A stretch of 36,596 nt of DNA, from the NCBI GenBank assembly GCA_008933825.1, contig WBUF01000024.1:1-36596 (forward strand), read 5' to 3'. Shown one piece after another: positions 7,958 through 15,064 of the stretch. The notes under the pieces are model-generated. The model was not told the origin of the DNA and searched no databases. It saw nothing but the letters and a program-made list of their open reading frames with translations. The position numbers and the translations under genes are program-made. Each line of letters opens with the position of its first letter. The first letter of the stretch is position 1. This stretch comes from Rhodocyclaceae bacterium. GTDB lineage: Bacteria > Pseudomonadota > Gammaproteobacteria > Burkholderiales > Rhodocyclaceae.

Positions 7958-8764
7958 TCAGACGGTTCCTTCCGATACCCTGCTCTGCAGCGCCCGCTGC
8001 GCGCGATCGCAACAGAAGAAATTGCGGATGAAGGGATGGTCGACTTTCGTGATCTCGTCGATCGTGCCCAGCGCGAGTATACGCTGTTCGGCCAGCACCG
8101 CAACGCGGGTGGCCATGCCGGCCAGGGTGTCGAGGTCGTGCGTCACCAGCACCACGGTCAGTCCCAGTTGCCTGTGCAGGCCGTTGATCAGCTTGACGAA
8201 CGACTCGCTGCGGTCCGGATCGAGCCCGGCGGTGGGTTCGTCAAGCAGCAGCAGTTCGGGCTCCATCGAGAGGGCGCGCGCCAGGGCGACGCGCTTGATC
8301 ATGCCGCCGGAGAGCTCGGAAGGCATCAGCCAGGCATGGCGCGGCAGCAGTTCCACCATCGACAGCTTGAGCATCACCAGGTCGTGGACCAGCGCCTCGT
8401 CCACCACCCCCAGTTCGCGCAGCGGGAAGGCAATGTTCTGGAAGACATTGAAAGCGGAATATAGGGCGCCATACTGGAACAGCATGCCGAAACGGCGCCG
8501 CAGGTTGCGCTCCTGCACCGGGTCGCCGGTAAACAGCGGCTCGCCGAACAGCCGGATCTGCCCCTGCGTCGGACGCAGCAGGCCGATCATCTGCCGCAAC
8601 AGCGTCGTCTTGCCGCTGCCCGAGCCGCCCACCAGCGCCATCACCTCGCCCTTGTCGATGACGAGGTTGAGGTCGCGGTGCACCCAATGGGTGTCGAAGC
8701 GCGTGAACAGGTGCTCGACCTCGATCACCGGTGTCGTCCCCGCCTGCGGGGCGGGGGTTGTCAT
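7958..8764 (-). CDS. mlaF: MlaF-type ABC transporter ATP-binding protein
   Basis: This 268-residue ATPase energises the MCE lipid transporter. It has Walker A GGSGSGKTTLLR, the signature LSGGMIKRVALARAL typical of MlaF/Ttg2A rather than amino-acid importers, Walker B LLLLDEPTAGLDP and the H-loop VTHD. The start ATG overlaps the stop of the permease gene (ATGA, 8761-8764), which points to translational coupling. The C-terminal extension 'DHPFIRNFFCCDRAQRALQSR' is of the type MlaF uses to contact its partners. Confidence 0.92.
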   Translation of the reverse strand: MTTPAPQAGTTPVIEVEHLFTRFDTHWVHRDLNLVIDKGEVMALVGGSGSGKTTLLRQMIGLLRPTQGQIRLFGEPLFTGDPVQERNLRRRFGMLFQYGALYSAFNVFQNIAFPLRELGVVDEALVHDLVMLKLSMVELLPRHAWLMPSELSGGMIKRVALARALSMEPELLLLDEPTAGLDPDRSESFVKLINGLHRQLGLTVVLVTHDLDTLAGMATRVAVLAEQRILALGTIDEITKVDHPFIRNFFCCDRAQRALQSRVSEGTV

Positions 8765-9885
8765 ATCGGCATCCCGATGTTGCGCGTGGCGATGGCGAAC
8801 ATCGCATCGACCAGGATGACGACGGTGATTGCCGACACCACCGAGGCGGTGGTGTTCGCCGACAGGCTCTCCGTGTTCGGCCGCACGCGCAGGCCGAAGT
8901 GGCAGGCCACCAGCGCCACCAGGATGCCGAAGGCCGCGCCCTTCGCCATGGCGATATAGAGGTTGGCCACCGGCACCGCCTTGGGCAGGGTGTCGATGAA
9001 GAAGCCGTAGGAGATGTCGAGCTGGAACTGCGCCGAAACCATGCCGCCCATCAGGGCAATGGCGCTGGTCCACAGCACCAGCAGCGGCATCGCCAGCGCG
9101 AGGGCGACCACCTTCGGGAAGACCAGGCGCAGGCTGCGCGAGACGCCCATCGTCGCCAGCGCGTCGATCTCCTCGGTGACGCGCATCACGCCGAGTTGCG
9201 CCGTCATGGCCGAGCCCGAGCGACCGGCCACCAGCACCGCCACCAGCACCGGTCCCAGCTCGCGGATGATGCCCATGCCGAGGATGTTCACGATGAAAAT
9301 GTCGGCGCCGAAGTTCTTCAGCTGCAGGGCGGACAGATAGGACAGCACGATGCCGATGAGGAAGCCGACCAGGGCCGTCACCGGCATGGCGCGCACCCCG
9401 CTCTTGTACAGGTTGGCGGAGGACTCGCGCCAGGGGCCCTCGCGCGGATGGCGCGCAACATGAACGATGTCCAGCATGAGCTGGCCGATCAGGACGGTGA
9501 AATCGACCAGGTGCCGCCACAGGCGCAAGGTGAGCTGACCGACGGTGACGACCCATGCGAAGGGGAGTTTCGGCTCGGGTCCCGTTTCCTTCAGCTTGCT
9601 GGCGGCATAGAGCCGGGCGAACACCGGCTCCAGGTCGTCGCGCGCGGCGTAATGCTCGGGGAAGCGGTGGCTCCAGGCGCGCCACAGCAGCATGGCGCCG
9701 ACGGAATCGAGCGAAGCGATGCCGCGCAGGTCCCAGCCCAGGGCAGCGTCGCGCGCATGGGCGGCCAGTTCGGCATCGATGGCGGCATAGCGCGGCGCCA
9801 GCGCCATCAGGCGCCATTCGCCCGCCAGGCGCAGCCAGCGCCGGCCATCGGCATCCGTTTCGAGCAGCAGGCTTGCGCCGTTCAC
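8761..9885 (-). CDS. mlaE: MlaE-type permease with N-terminal STAS domain
   Basis: This inner-membrane permease of the phospholipid ABC transporter has about 374 residues. The N-terminal 100 residues form a soluble STAS-like domain ('LRLAGEWRLMALAP...WDLRGIASLDSVGAMLLWR'), the role played by separate MlaB in E. coli. The rest is the MlaE permease with 'ILGMGIIRELGPVLVAVLVAGRSGSAMTAQLGVMRVTEEIDAL'. The start is uncertain. A GTG at 9885 has a strong GAGGGGG just upstream, whereas the ATG at 9900 has no ribosome-binding site and would place this Shine-Dalgarno inside the gene. It is the first gene of the mla-like operon. Confidence 0.9.
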   Translation of the reverse strand: MNGASLLLETDADGRRWLRLAGEWRLMALAPRYAAIDAELAAHARDAALGWDLRGIASLDSVGAMLLWRAWSHRFPEHYAARDDLEPVFARLYAASKLKETGPEPKLPFAWVVTVGQLTLRLWRHLVDFTVLIGQLMLDIVHVARHPREGPWRESSANLYKSGVRAMPVTALVGFLIGIVLSYLSALQLKNFGADIFIVNILGMGIIRELGPVLVAVLVAGRSGSAMTAQLGVMRVTEEIDALATMGVSRSLRLVFPKVVALALAMPLLVLWTSAIALMGGMVSAQFQLDISYGFFIDTLPKAVPVANLYIAMAKGAAFGILVALVACHFGLRVRPNTESLSANTTASVVSAITVVILVDAMFAIATRNIGMPI

Positions 9886-9952
9886 TCCGCCCCCTCGCAT
9901 CAGTCTTGAGCTTGCCGGCCGCGGCGGCGGCCGGCATGAGCATGACGCCGCA

Positions 9953-11458
9953 TTATGCCGCAGCCTGCGATTTGCCGCTTCGGGCCTTGATCCTGAATTC
10001 CATGCCCATGGCCGCCCACTGCGGACCCTCCTCCTCCAGCGCAGCCGACGTCAGCGGCGATGCCGCCAGCCAGTGCGGGTCGACGCCGAGCGTGAAGCCC
10101 CGTTCGCTGCGCTTCACCCCGATGGCCGGCAGCGGAGTATCGTCGCGTGCGCGGTGCAGCAGCACGGCCAGGCGCAGACTGAAGATCAGCAGCCAGTCGG
10201 TGCTGTCGTGGGAGAGGGCCTGCACCCTCTCCAGCTTGCCGCGGTGCGCCAGCACGACGCGCGACAGGCGCGCCTGGTCCATTTTCGAGAAGCCAGGCAT
10301 GTCGGCATTGGCAAGGATGTAGGCGCTGTGCTTGTGGTAGCCGGAATGCGCCACCGAGATGCCGATCTCATGCAGCCGGGCCGCCCATTCGAGCACCTGC
10401 GCCTCCGGCTGCTCCGCGCAGGCCGCCTCCGGCAGCAGCTGCTGCAGAAAGCCTTGCGCCGTCGCCGCCGCGCGCGATGCCTGGCCGGCATCGACCTGGT
10501 AGCGGCGCATGAACTGTTGCACCGTGGCATGGCGCAGGTCCTGGTGGTGGTAACGGCCAAGCAGGTCGTAGAGCACGCCCAGTCGCAGCGCCCCCTCGGA
10601 GAAGATCATCCTTTCGAGGCCGAACTCCTTGAACACCGCCAGCATGATGGCCAGCCCGCCCGGCAGCACCGGAATGCGGTCGGGCCGCAGACCCTGCAAA
10701 GTCAGCTTCCCCAGGTCGCCGGCCTGCAGCAGGAGAGCGCGCAGGCGCTCCAGCCCATCGCGCGTGATGCCGCTCTCCGACAGCCCGTTCAGCTCCAGGA
10801 TGTCCGCCAGTGCCTTGGCCGTGCCGCTGGACCCCACCGCCTGCTCCCAGCCGGTCTTCCGGTACTGACGCACGATGGCCTGCAATTCCTGCCTCGCCGC
10901 CAGCTCGGCCGCCTTCATGCCGGGTCTCTCGATGCGTCCGCGCGGAAAATACTGCAGGCTGAAACCGACGCTGCCCATGTAGAGCGATTCCAGCTCGATC
11001 GGCGAGAGGTCGCGGCCGATGATGACTTCCGTCGATCCGCCGCCGATGTCGACCACCAGCTGCCGGGTGCGCCGGTTCGGCAGGGAGTGGGCAACGCCGA
11101 GATAGATCAGCCGCGCCTCCTCGCGCCCGGCGACGATCTCGATCGGGAAACCCAGCGCCGCCTCGGCCTGGGCGAGAAACTGCGGCGCATTTTTCGCCAC
11201 GCGCAGCGTGTTGGTTGCCACCGCGCGCACCGCGCCCCGATCGAAGCCGCGCAGGCGTTCGCCGAAGCGGGCCAGCGCATCGAGGGCACGCAGCTGGGAA
11301 GGGCCGTCGAGCGTCTTCTGGGCGGTCAGGCCGGCGGCGAGCCGCACTGTCTCCTTGAGGGAGTCGAGCGGGTAGATCTGGTCGTCCACCACCCGCCCGA
11401 CCTGGAGGCGGAAACTGTTCGAGCCCAGATCGACGGCGGCGACGAGTTCATAACCCAT
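9953..11458 (-). CDS. ppx: Exopolyphosphatase, Ppx/GppA family
   Basis: This 501-residue enzyme releases phosphate from the end of polyphosphate chains; some relatives hydrolyse pppGpp instead. The ASKHA-fold phosphate loops are visible: 'AAVDLGSNSFRL' at the N-terminus and 'VVDIGGGSTEVIIG' around residue 140. The C-terminal half is an HD-like helical domain ('RLHEIGISVAHSGYHKHSAYIL'). Length matches the long Ppx form. It is divergent from ppk1 with about 110 bp between the start codons, the usual logic for controlling synthesis and breakdown of polyphosphate together. Confidence 0.93.
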   Translation of the reverse strand: MGYELVAAVDLGSNSFRLQVGRVVDDQIYPLDSLKETVRLAAGLTAQKTLDGPSQLRALDALARFGERLRGFDRGAVRAVATNTLRVAKNAPQFLAQAEAALGFPIEIVAGREEARLIYLGVAHSLPNRRTRQLVVDIGGGSTEVIIGRDLSPIELESLYMGSVGFSLQYFPRGRIERPGMKAAELAARQELQAIVRQYRKTGWEQAVGSSGTAKALADILELNGLSESGITRDGLERLRALLLQAGDLGKLTLQGLRPDRIPVLPGGLAIMLAVFKEFGLERMIFSEGALRLGVLYDLLGRYHHQDLRHATVQQFMRRYQVDAGQASRAAATAQGFLQQLLPEAACAEQPEAQVLEWAARLHEIGISVAHSGYHKHSAYILANADMPGFSKMDQARLSRVVLAHRGKLERVQALSHDSTDWLLIFSLRLAVLLHRARDDTPLPAIGVKRSERGFTLGVDPHWLAASPLTSAALEEEGPQWAAMGMEFRIKARSGKSQAAA

Positions 11459-11500
11459 GGGCGGATTTTAACAGCCGCGATGGCCGCCTCCGTCTTTCTT

Positions 11501-11519
11501 CTGTCACCATCCGCGTCAT
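11501..11519. promoter_or_regulatory. Weak Pho-box-like sequence between ppx and ppk1
   Basis: CTGTCAC at 11501-11507 is followed after five bases by GCGTCAT (11513-11519). The PhoB consensus is two CTGTCAT-type half sites with a 4-bp spacer. The first half is good, the second matches 5 of 7, and the spacing is one base too long. The location in the divergent ppx/ppk1 regulatory region makes phosphate control plausible, but the match is weak. Confidence 0.22.
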
Positions 11520-11568
11520 GAGCCGGACAGCTTGATCATATTAGCCTTTCCTGATTCAATGGGAGCCG

Positions 11569-13683
11569 ATGATCAAGGCATCGAGCGTCAAACGCTTCCC
11601 CGCCGAGCACTTCCTCAACCGGGAACTCTCCCTGCTCGCCTTCAACCGCCGCGTCCTCGGCCAGGCGGCCGATGCCGGCGTGCCGCTGCTCGAGCGCCTG
11701 CGCTTCCTGTGCATCGTCTCGAGCAACCTCGACGAATTCTTCGAGATCCGCGTCGCCGGCCTCAAGGAACAGATCAAGCTCGGCGCCGTGGCGCCCAGCA
11801 CCGACGGCCTTGCGCCGCATGAAGCCTTCAGCCGCCTCGCCGCCGAGGCCCACGACCTGATCGAGGAGCAGTACGACCTGCTCAACCACGTCATCCTGCC
11901 GGCGCTGGAAAAACAGGGCATCCGCTTCCTCAAGCGCGCCGCATGGACGGATGTGCAATCGGCCTGGATCCGCGACTATTTCTTCCGCGAGGTGATGCCG
12001 GTACTCACGCCGATCGGCCTCGACCCGGCCCACCCCTTCCCGCGCGTGCTCAACAAGAGCCTCAATTTCGCCATCGAACTGGAAGGCAAGGACGCCTTCG
12101 GCCGCAGTTCGGGTGCCGCCATCGTGCAGGCGCCGCGCGTGCTGCCGCGCGTGATCCGGCTGCCCGAGGCGGTCGCCGGCGCGCCCCACGGCTTCGTCTT
12201 CCTCTCCTCGGTGCTGCACGCCAACGTCGGCGAGCTGTTCTCCGGCATGAACGTGCTCGGCTGCTACCAGTTCCGCGTCACGCGCAACAGCGACCTGTGG
12301 GTGGACGAGGAGGAAATCAAGAACCTGCGCCTCGCCCTGCAGGGCGAGCTGCCGCAGCGCCACTTCGGCGACGCCGTGCGCCTGGAAGTGGCCGACAGCT
12401 GTTCCGGGGTGATGACCGACTTCCTGCTGCAGCAGTTCGGCCTGGGCCACGACGACCTCTACCGCGTGCCCGGCATCGTGAACCCGGTGCGGCTGATGCA
12501 GGTGCCCGACCTGGTCGACCGGCCGGACCTGAAGTACCCGCCCTTCCAGCCCGGCCTGCCCAAGGTGCTGGCCAAGAACTACGACGTCTTCGCCAGCATC
12601 CGCAAGCAGGACGTGCTGCTGCACCATCCCTACCAGTCCTTCAGCCCGGTCGTCGAGTTCCTCGAACAGGCGGTGGACGATCCCGCCGTGGTCGCCATCA
12701 AGATGACGGTGTACCGAACCGGCACCGACTCCATCCTGATGGATCTCCTCATGCGCGCCGCGCGCCAGGGCAAGGAAGTGACGGTGGTGGTGGAGCTCAT
12801 GGCGCGCTTCGACGAGGAAGCCAACATCAACTGGGCGGCGCGCCTGGAGGAAGTCGGCGCGCACGTCGTGTACGGCGTGTTCGGCTACAAGACCCACGCC
12901 AAGATGCTGATGGTGGTGCGGCGCGAGGAGGGCGACGAGGTTGGCAAAGGCGGCAGCGTACTGCGCCGCTACGTGCATCTGGGCACCGGCAACTACCACC
13001 CGCGCACGGCCAAGCTGTACACGGACTTCGGCCTGCTCACCTGCAACGAGGCGCTGTGCGCCGACGTGAACGAAGTCTTCAAGCAGCTCACCGGCCTCGG
13101 CAAGGCGAGCAAGCTCAACCACCTGCTGCTGGCGCCGTTCACCCTGCACGGCGCCATGCTCGCCGCCATCCGCAATGAAGCCGCCAACGCCCGCGCGGGC
13201 AAACGCGTGCGCATCATCGCCAAGATGAACGCGCTGCTCGACCCGGAGATCATCGAGGCGCTCTACGACGCCTCGCAGGCCGGCGTGACCATCGACCTCG
13301 TCATCCGCGGCGCCTGCGCCCTGCGCCCCGGCGTCGAGGGGCTGTCGGAGAACATCAGCGTGCGCTCCATCGTCGGCCGCTTCCTCGAGCACACGCGGGT
13401 GTTCTACTTCTACGCCGACGGCGAGATGAAGATGTATCTCTCCAGCGCCGACTGGATGGAGCGCAACTTCTTCCGCCGCATCGAACTGTGCTTCCCGGTG
13501 CTCGATGCCAAGCTCAAGCGCCGCATCCTCAAGGAAGGCCTGCTGCCCTACCTCGCCGACAACAACCAGGCCTGGCAGATGGACGCCGACGGCCGCTACC
13601 GCCGCAAGCGCTCGCGCAAGAAAGGCTTTTCGGCGCAGGACGCCCTGCTCGCCGATCTCTCGCTCGCCGCGCCTGCGGCCTGA
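11569..13683 (+). CDS. ppk1: Polyphosphate kinase 1
   Basis: This 704-residue enzyme reversibly transfers the gamma-phosphate of ATP to polyphosphate at the membrane. It opens with the PPK1 N-domain 'FLNRELSLLAFNRRVL' and 'RLRFLCIVSSNLDEFFEIRVAGLKEQ'. The autophosphorylated histidine is in VHLGTGNYHP (His470, equivalent to E. coli His435). The second active-site histidine is in FLEHTRVF (His608). The C-terminal 'MKMYLSSADWMERNFFRRIE' is intact. The ATG is preceded by GGGAG. A copy of the AAAAGTCAGTC motif lies 11 nt after its stop codon. Confidence 0.97.
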   Translation: MIKASSVKRFPAEHFLNRELSLLAFNRRVLGQAADAGVPLLERLRFLCIVSSNLDEFFEIRVAGLKEQIKLGAVAPSTDGLAPHEAFSRLAAEAHDLIEEQYDLLNHVILPALEKQGIRFLKRAAWTDVQSAWIRDYFFREVMPVLTPIGLDPAHPFPRVLNKSLNFAIELEGKDAFGRSSGAAIVQAPRVLPRVIRLPEAVAGAPHGFVFLSSVLHANVGELFSGMNVLGCYQFRVTRNSDLWVDEEEIKNLRLALQGELPQRHFGDAVRLEVADSCSGVMTDFLLQQFGLGHDDLYRVPGIVNPVRLMQVPDLVDRPDLKYPPFQPGLPKVLAKNYDVFASIRKQDVLLHHPYQSFSPVVEFLEQAVDDPAVVAIKMTVYRTGTDSILMDLLMRAARQGKEVTVVVELMARFDEEANINWAARLEEVGAHVVYGVFGYKTHAKMLMVVRREEGDEVGKGGSVLRRYVHLGTGNYHPRTAKLYTDFGLLTCNEALCADVNEVFKQLTGLGKASKLNHLLLAPFTLHGAMLAAIRNEAANARAGKRVRIIAKMNALLDPEIIEALYDASQAGVTIDLVIRGACALRPGVEGLSENISVRSIVGRFLEHTRVFYFYADGEMKMYLSSADWMERNFFRRIELCFPVLDAKLKRRILKEGLLPYLADNNQAWQMDADGRYRRKRSRKKGFSAQDALLADLSLAAPAA

Positions 13684-13693
13684 GCGGCGACGC

Positions 13694-13704
13694 AAAAGTC
13701 AGTC
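13694..13704 (+). repeat. AAAAGTCAGTC gene-end motif, copy 1
   Basis: This 11-bp core lies 11 nt downstream of the ppk1 stop, in the sense direction of ppk1. It is one of five near-identical copies in the window (others at 14901, 20512, 22830 and 33698), all immediately 3' of a gene and in that gene's orientation. Confidence 0.7.
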
Positions 13705-13756
13705 GCTACGGGACGGCAACAGCCTGTTTGCCTTGGACAAAGCCCAGGTGTTACCC

Positions 13757-13764
13757 TAGTACTA
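13757..13764. promoter_or_regulatory. Palindrome upstream of the parDE-like operon, candidate operator
   Basis: TAGTACTA is a perfect 8-bp palindrome 25 bp before the antitoxin start codon. TTGGAC at 13733-13738 could be a -35 element 18 bp upstream. ParD-type antitoxins repress their own promoters through short palindromes, so an autoregulatory site is plausible. The evidence is positional only. Confidence 0.3.
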
Positions 13765-13788
13765 CTTGCATCGCCATTGGGGGCCAGC

Positions 13789-14073
13789 ATGTCCACCACA
13801 TCATTGAAGTTACCCGAGGAGCTCAAACAACGCGCCGCAGCCGCCGCACAGAAGCAGGGCGTGTCGCCCCACGCCTTCATGGTCCAGGCGATCGAGCAGG
13901 CGGCCGAGTCGGCCGAGCGCCGGGCCAGCTTCGTGGCCGAGGCACAAGCGGCGCGCGAGCAGATGCTGCGCACAGGCAAGGGTTACGATGCAGACGAAGT
14001 TCACGCCTATCTCAAGGCACGCATAGACGGCAAGAAACCCGCCAGGCCGAAAGCCAAGTCTTGGCGAAGCTGA
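13789..14073 (+). CDS. ParD-like ribbon-helix-helix antitoxin
   Basis: This 94-residue protein has an N-terminal ribbon-helix-helix ('STTSLKLPEELKQRAAAAAQKQGVSPHAFMVQAIEQA', about residues 2-40). The strand of alternating residues binds DNA as a dimer. A charged helical tail that would wrap and neutralise the toxin follows, ending in a Lys/Pro-rich segment. The ATG at 13789 is chosen because GGGGG lies 5-10 nt upstream and the RHH motif begins right after it. The coding sequence overlaps the toxin gene by 13 nt, as is usual for such pairs. It is most likely an autorepressor of the operon. Confidence 0.82.
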   Translation: MSTTSLKLPEELKQRAAAAAQKQGVSPHAFMVQAIEQAAESAERRASFVAEAQAAREQMLRTGKGYDADEVHAYLKARIDGKKPARPKAKSWRS

Positions 14074-14345
14074 TCTACTCGGGACAGGCGCTTTCCGACA
14101 TCGAGCGGCTGACCGATTTCCTCGCTGCGAACGATCCGGCTGCGGCTGCTGAAACGGTCGGACTGATCGAGGAAGCCGTCGCCGTGCTACGGCGACATCC
14201 GCTGATCGGTCGCCCTGTCGAGCATGAATTGCGGGAACTGGTCATCTCTCGCGGCCGAACGGGTTATGTGGCCCTCTACAGCTTCGAAGAAAAGCAGGAA
14301 GCCGTCTTGATCCACGCCATACGCCATCAGCGCGAAGCCGGCTAA
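14061..14345 (+). CDS. ParE/RelE-superfamily toxin
   Basis: This 94-residue protein has the ParE/RelE plasmid-stabilisation fold pattern 'AKLIYSGQALSDIERLTDFLAANDPAAAAETVGLIEEAVAVLRRHPLIGRPVEHELRELVISRGRTGYVALYSFEEKQEAVLIHAIRHQREAG'-type layout: an N-terminal strand, two helices, 'HPLIGRPV', 'LRELVI' and a final 'VLIHAIRHQRE'. Such toxins poison gyrase (ParE) or ribosome-bound mRNA (RelE). No ATG is available. Translation probably starts at TTG 14061, inside the antitoxin gene, giving the family-typical Met-Ala-Lys-Leu start. A rare start inside the antitoxin frame would keep toxin output low and coupled. Confidence 0.8.
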   Translation: MAKLIYSGQALSDIERLTDFLAANDPAAAAETVGLIEEAVAVLRRHPLIGRPVEHELRELVISRGRTGYVALYSFEEKQEAVLIHAIRHQREAG

Positions 14346-14476
14346 TAGGATCAAAGCGAAGTTTGAGCAGCACCCCGCCGCTCCAATAGTCAGTTTCCGC
14401 GATGCGGCGCCCGCGCCTTGTCCCTCGGTGAAATGCGGGCGCATACTCGCCGTACCGGCCGCAAAAGGAGATGCCC

Positions 14477-14884
14477 ATGACGCCGACGCTCGCCGCCCTC
14501 ACCGGCTTCATCGCCTGGATGCTGCTCCTCCTCGTCGTGATGGAAGCCATCCGTTCCAAAATGGTCGTTGCGAAGGAAGTCCCGGCCAACGGCTTCCGGC
14601 CGGACAACGCCAACCTCTCCCCTTTCATGCAGCGCCTCGCCCGGGCGCACGCCAACTGCCTCGAAGGCCTGCCCGTCTTCGGCGGCCTCATGCTGGTCGC
14701 GGCCGTCTCGGGCAATGCCGCGCTGACCGACCCGCTCGCCTTCGTCCTCCTCGGCGCGCGCATCGTGCAGTCGTCGATCCACCTCGCCTCCCTCTCCCCC
14801 ACCGCCGTCACGCTGCGCTTCAGCGCCTTCGCGGTGCAGATGGGGATCGGGGTGTATTGGGCCTTCCTGCTGCTTTCGGTATAG
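14477..14884 (+). CDS. MAPEG family membrane protein
   Basis: This 135-residue protein has four predicted transmembrane helices, at about residues 5-25, 55-80, 82-100 and 110-133. It has the MAPEG (membrane-associated eicosanoid/glutathione metabolism) pattern: polar 'RxAxAHxNCLEGLPVF' after the first loop and 'RIVQSSIHLAS' after helix three. Eukaryotic members are glutathione-dependent; bacterial ones are mostly uncharacterised. The second of two close ATG codons is used because AAAGGAG is correctly spaced for it. It lies on the plus strand after the toxin-antitoxin pair, with 131 bp between. Confidence 0.85.
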   Translation: MTPTLAALTGFIAWMLLLLVVMEAIRSKMVVAKEVPANGFRPDNANLSPFMQRLARAHANCLEGLPVFGGLMLVAAVSGNAALTDPLAFVLLGARIVQSSIHLASLSPTAVTLRFSAFAVQMGIGVYWAFLLLSV

Positions 14885-14900
14885 ATGCGAGCTCGGGAAG

Positions 14901-14914
14901 AGAAAAGTCAGTCT
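14901..14914 (+). repeat. AGAAAAGTCAGTCT gene-end motif, copy 2
   Basis: It starts 17 nt after the MAPEG stop codon, in the sense direction of that gene, and shares the full 14-bp AGAAAAGTCAGTCT with the reverse strand of copies 3 and 5. The rest of the 180-bp gap up to the M13 peptidase stop (14915-15064) shows no ORF and no further feature I can support. Confidence 0.72.
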
Positions 14915-15064
14915 GCGTGAAACGGCGGTAGTGATGGCGACAGGCTGCCAACAGCCAGAAGCGGCCAATCGCCTTCTATTCATAACGGTCATTCGAGGGG
15001 CCGCTACACTCAGAAACTCGCCATCAATGCAAACGACTCCAAACTGACAATCTCTTGATCGATA

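Noticed and set aside
11536..13695. Very long antisense open frame (about 719 codons) opposite ppk1
   Set aside because: It mirrors ppk1, which has complete catalytic motifs. The antisense product is a His/Val/Glu-rich low-complexity shadow typical of G+C-rich DNA.
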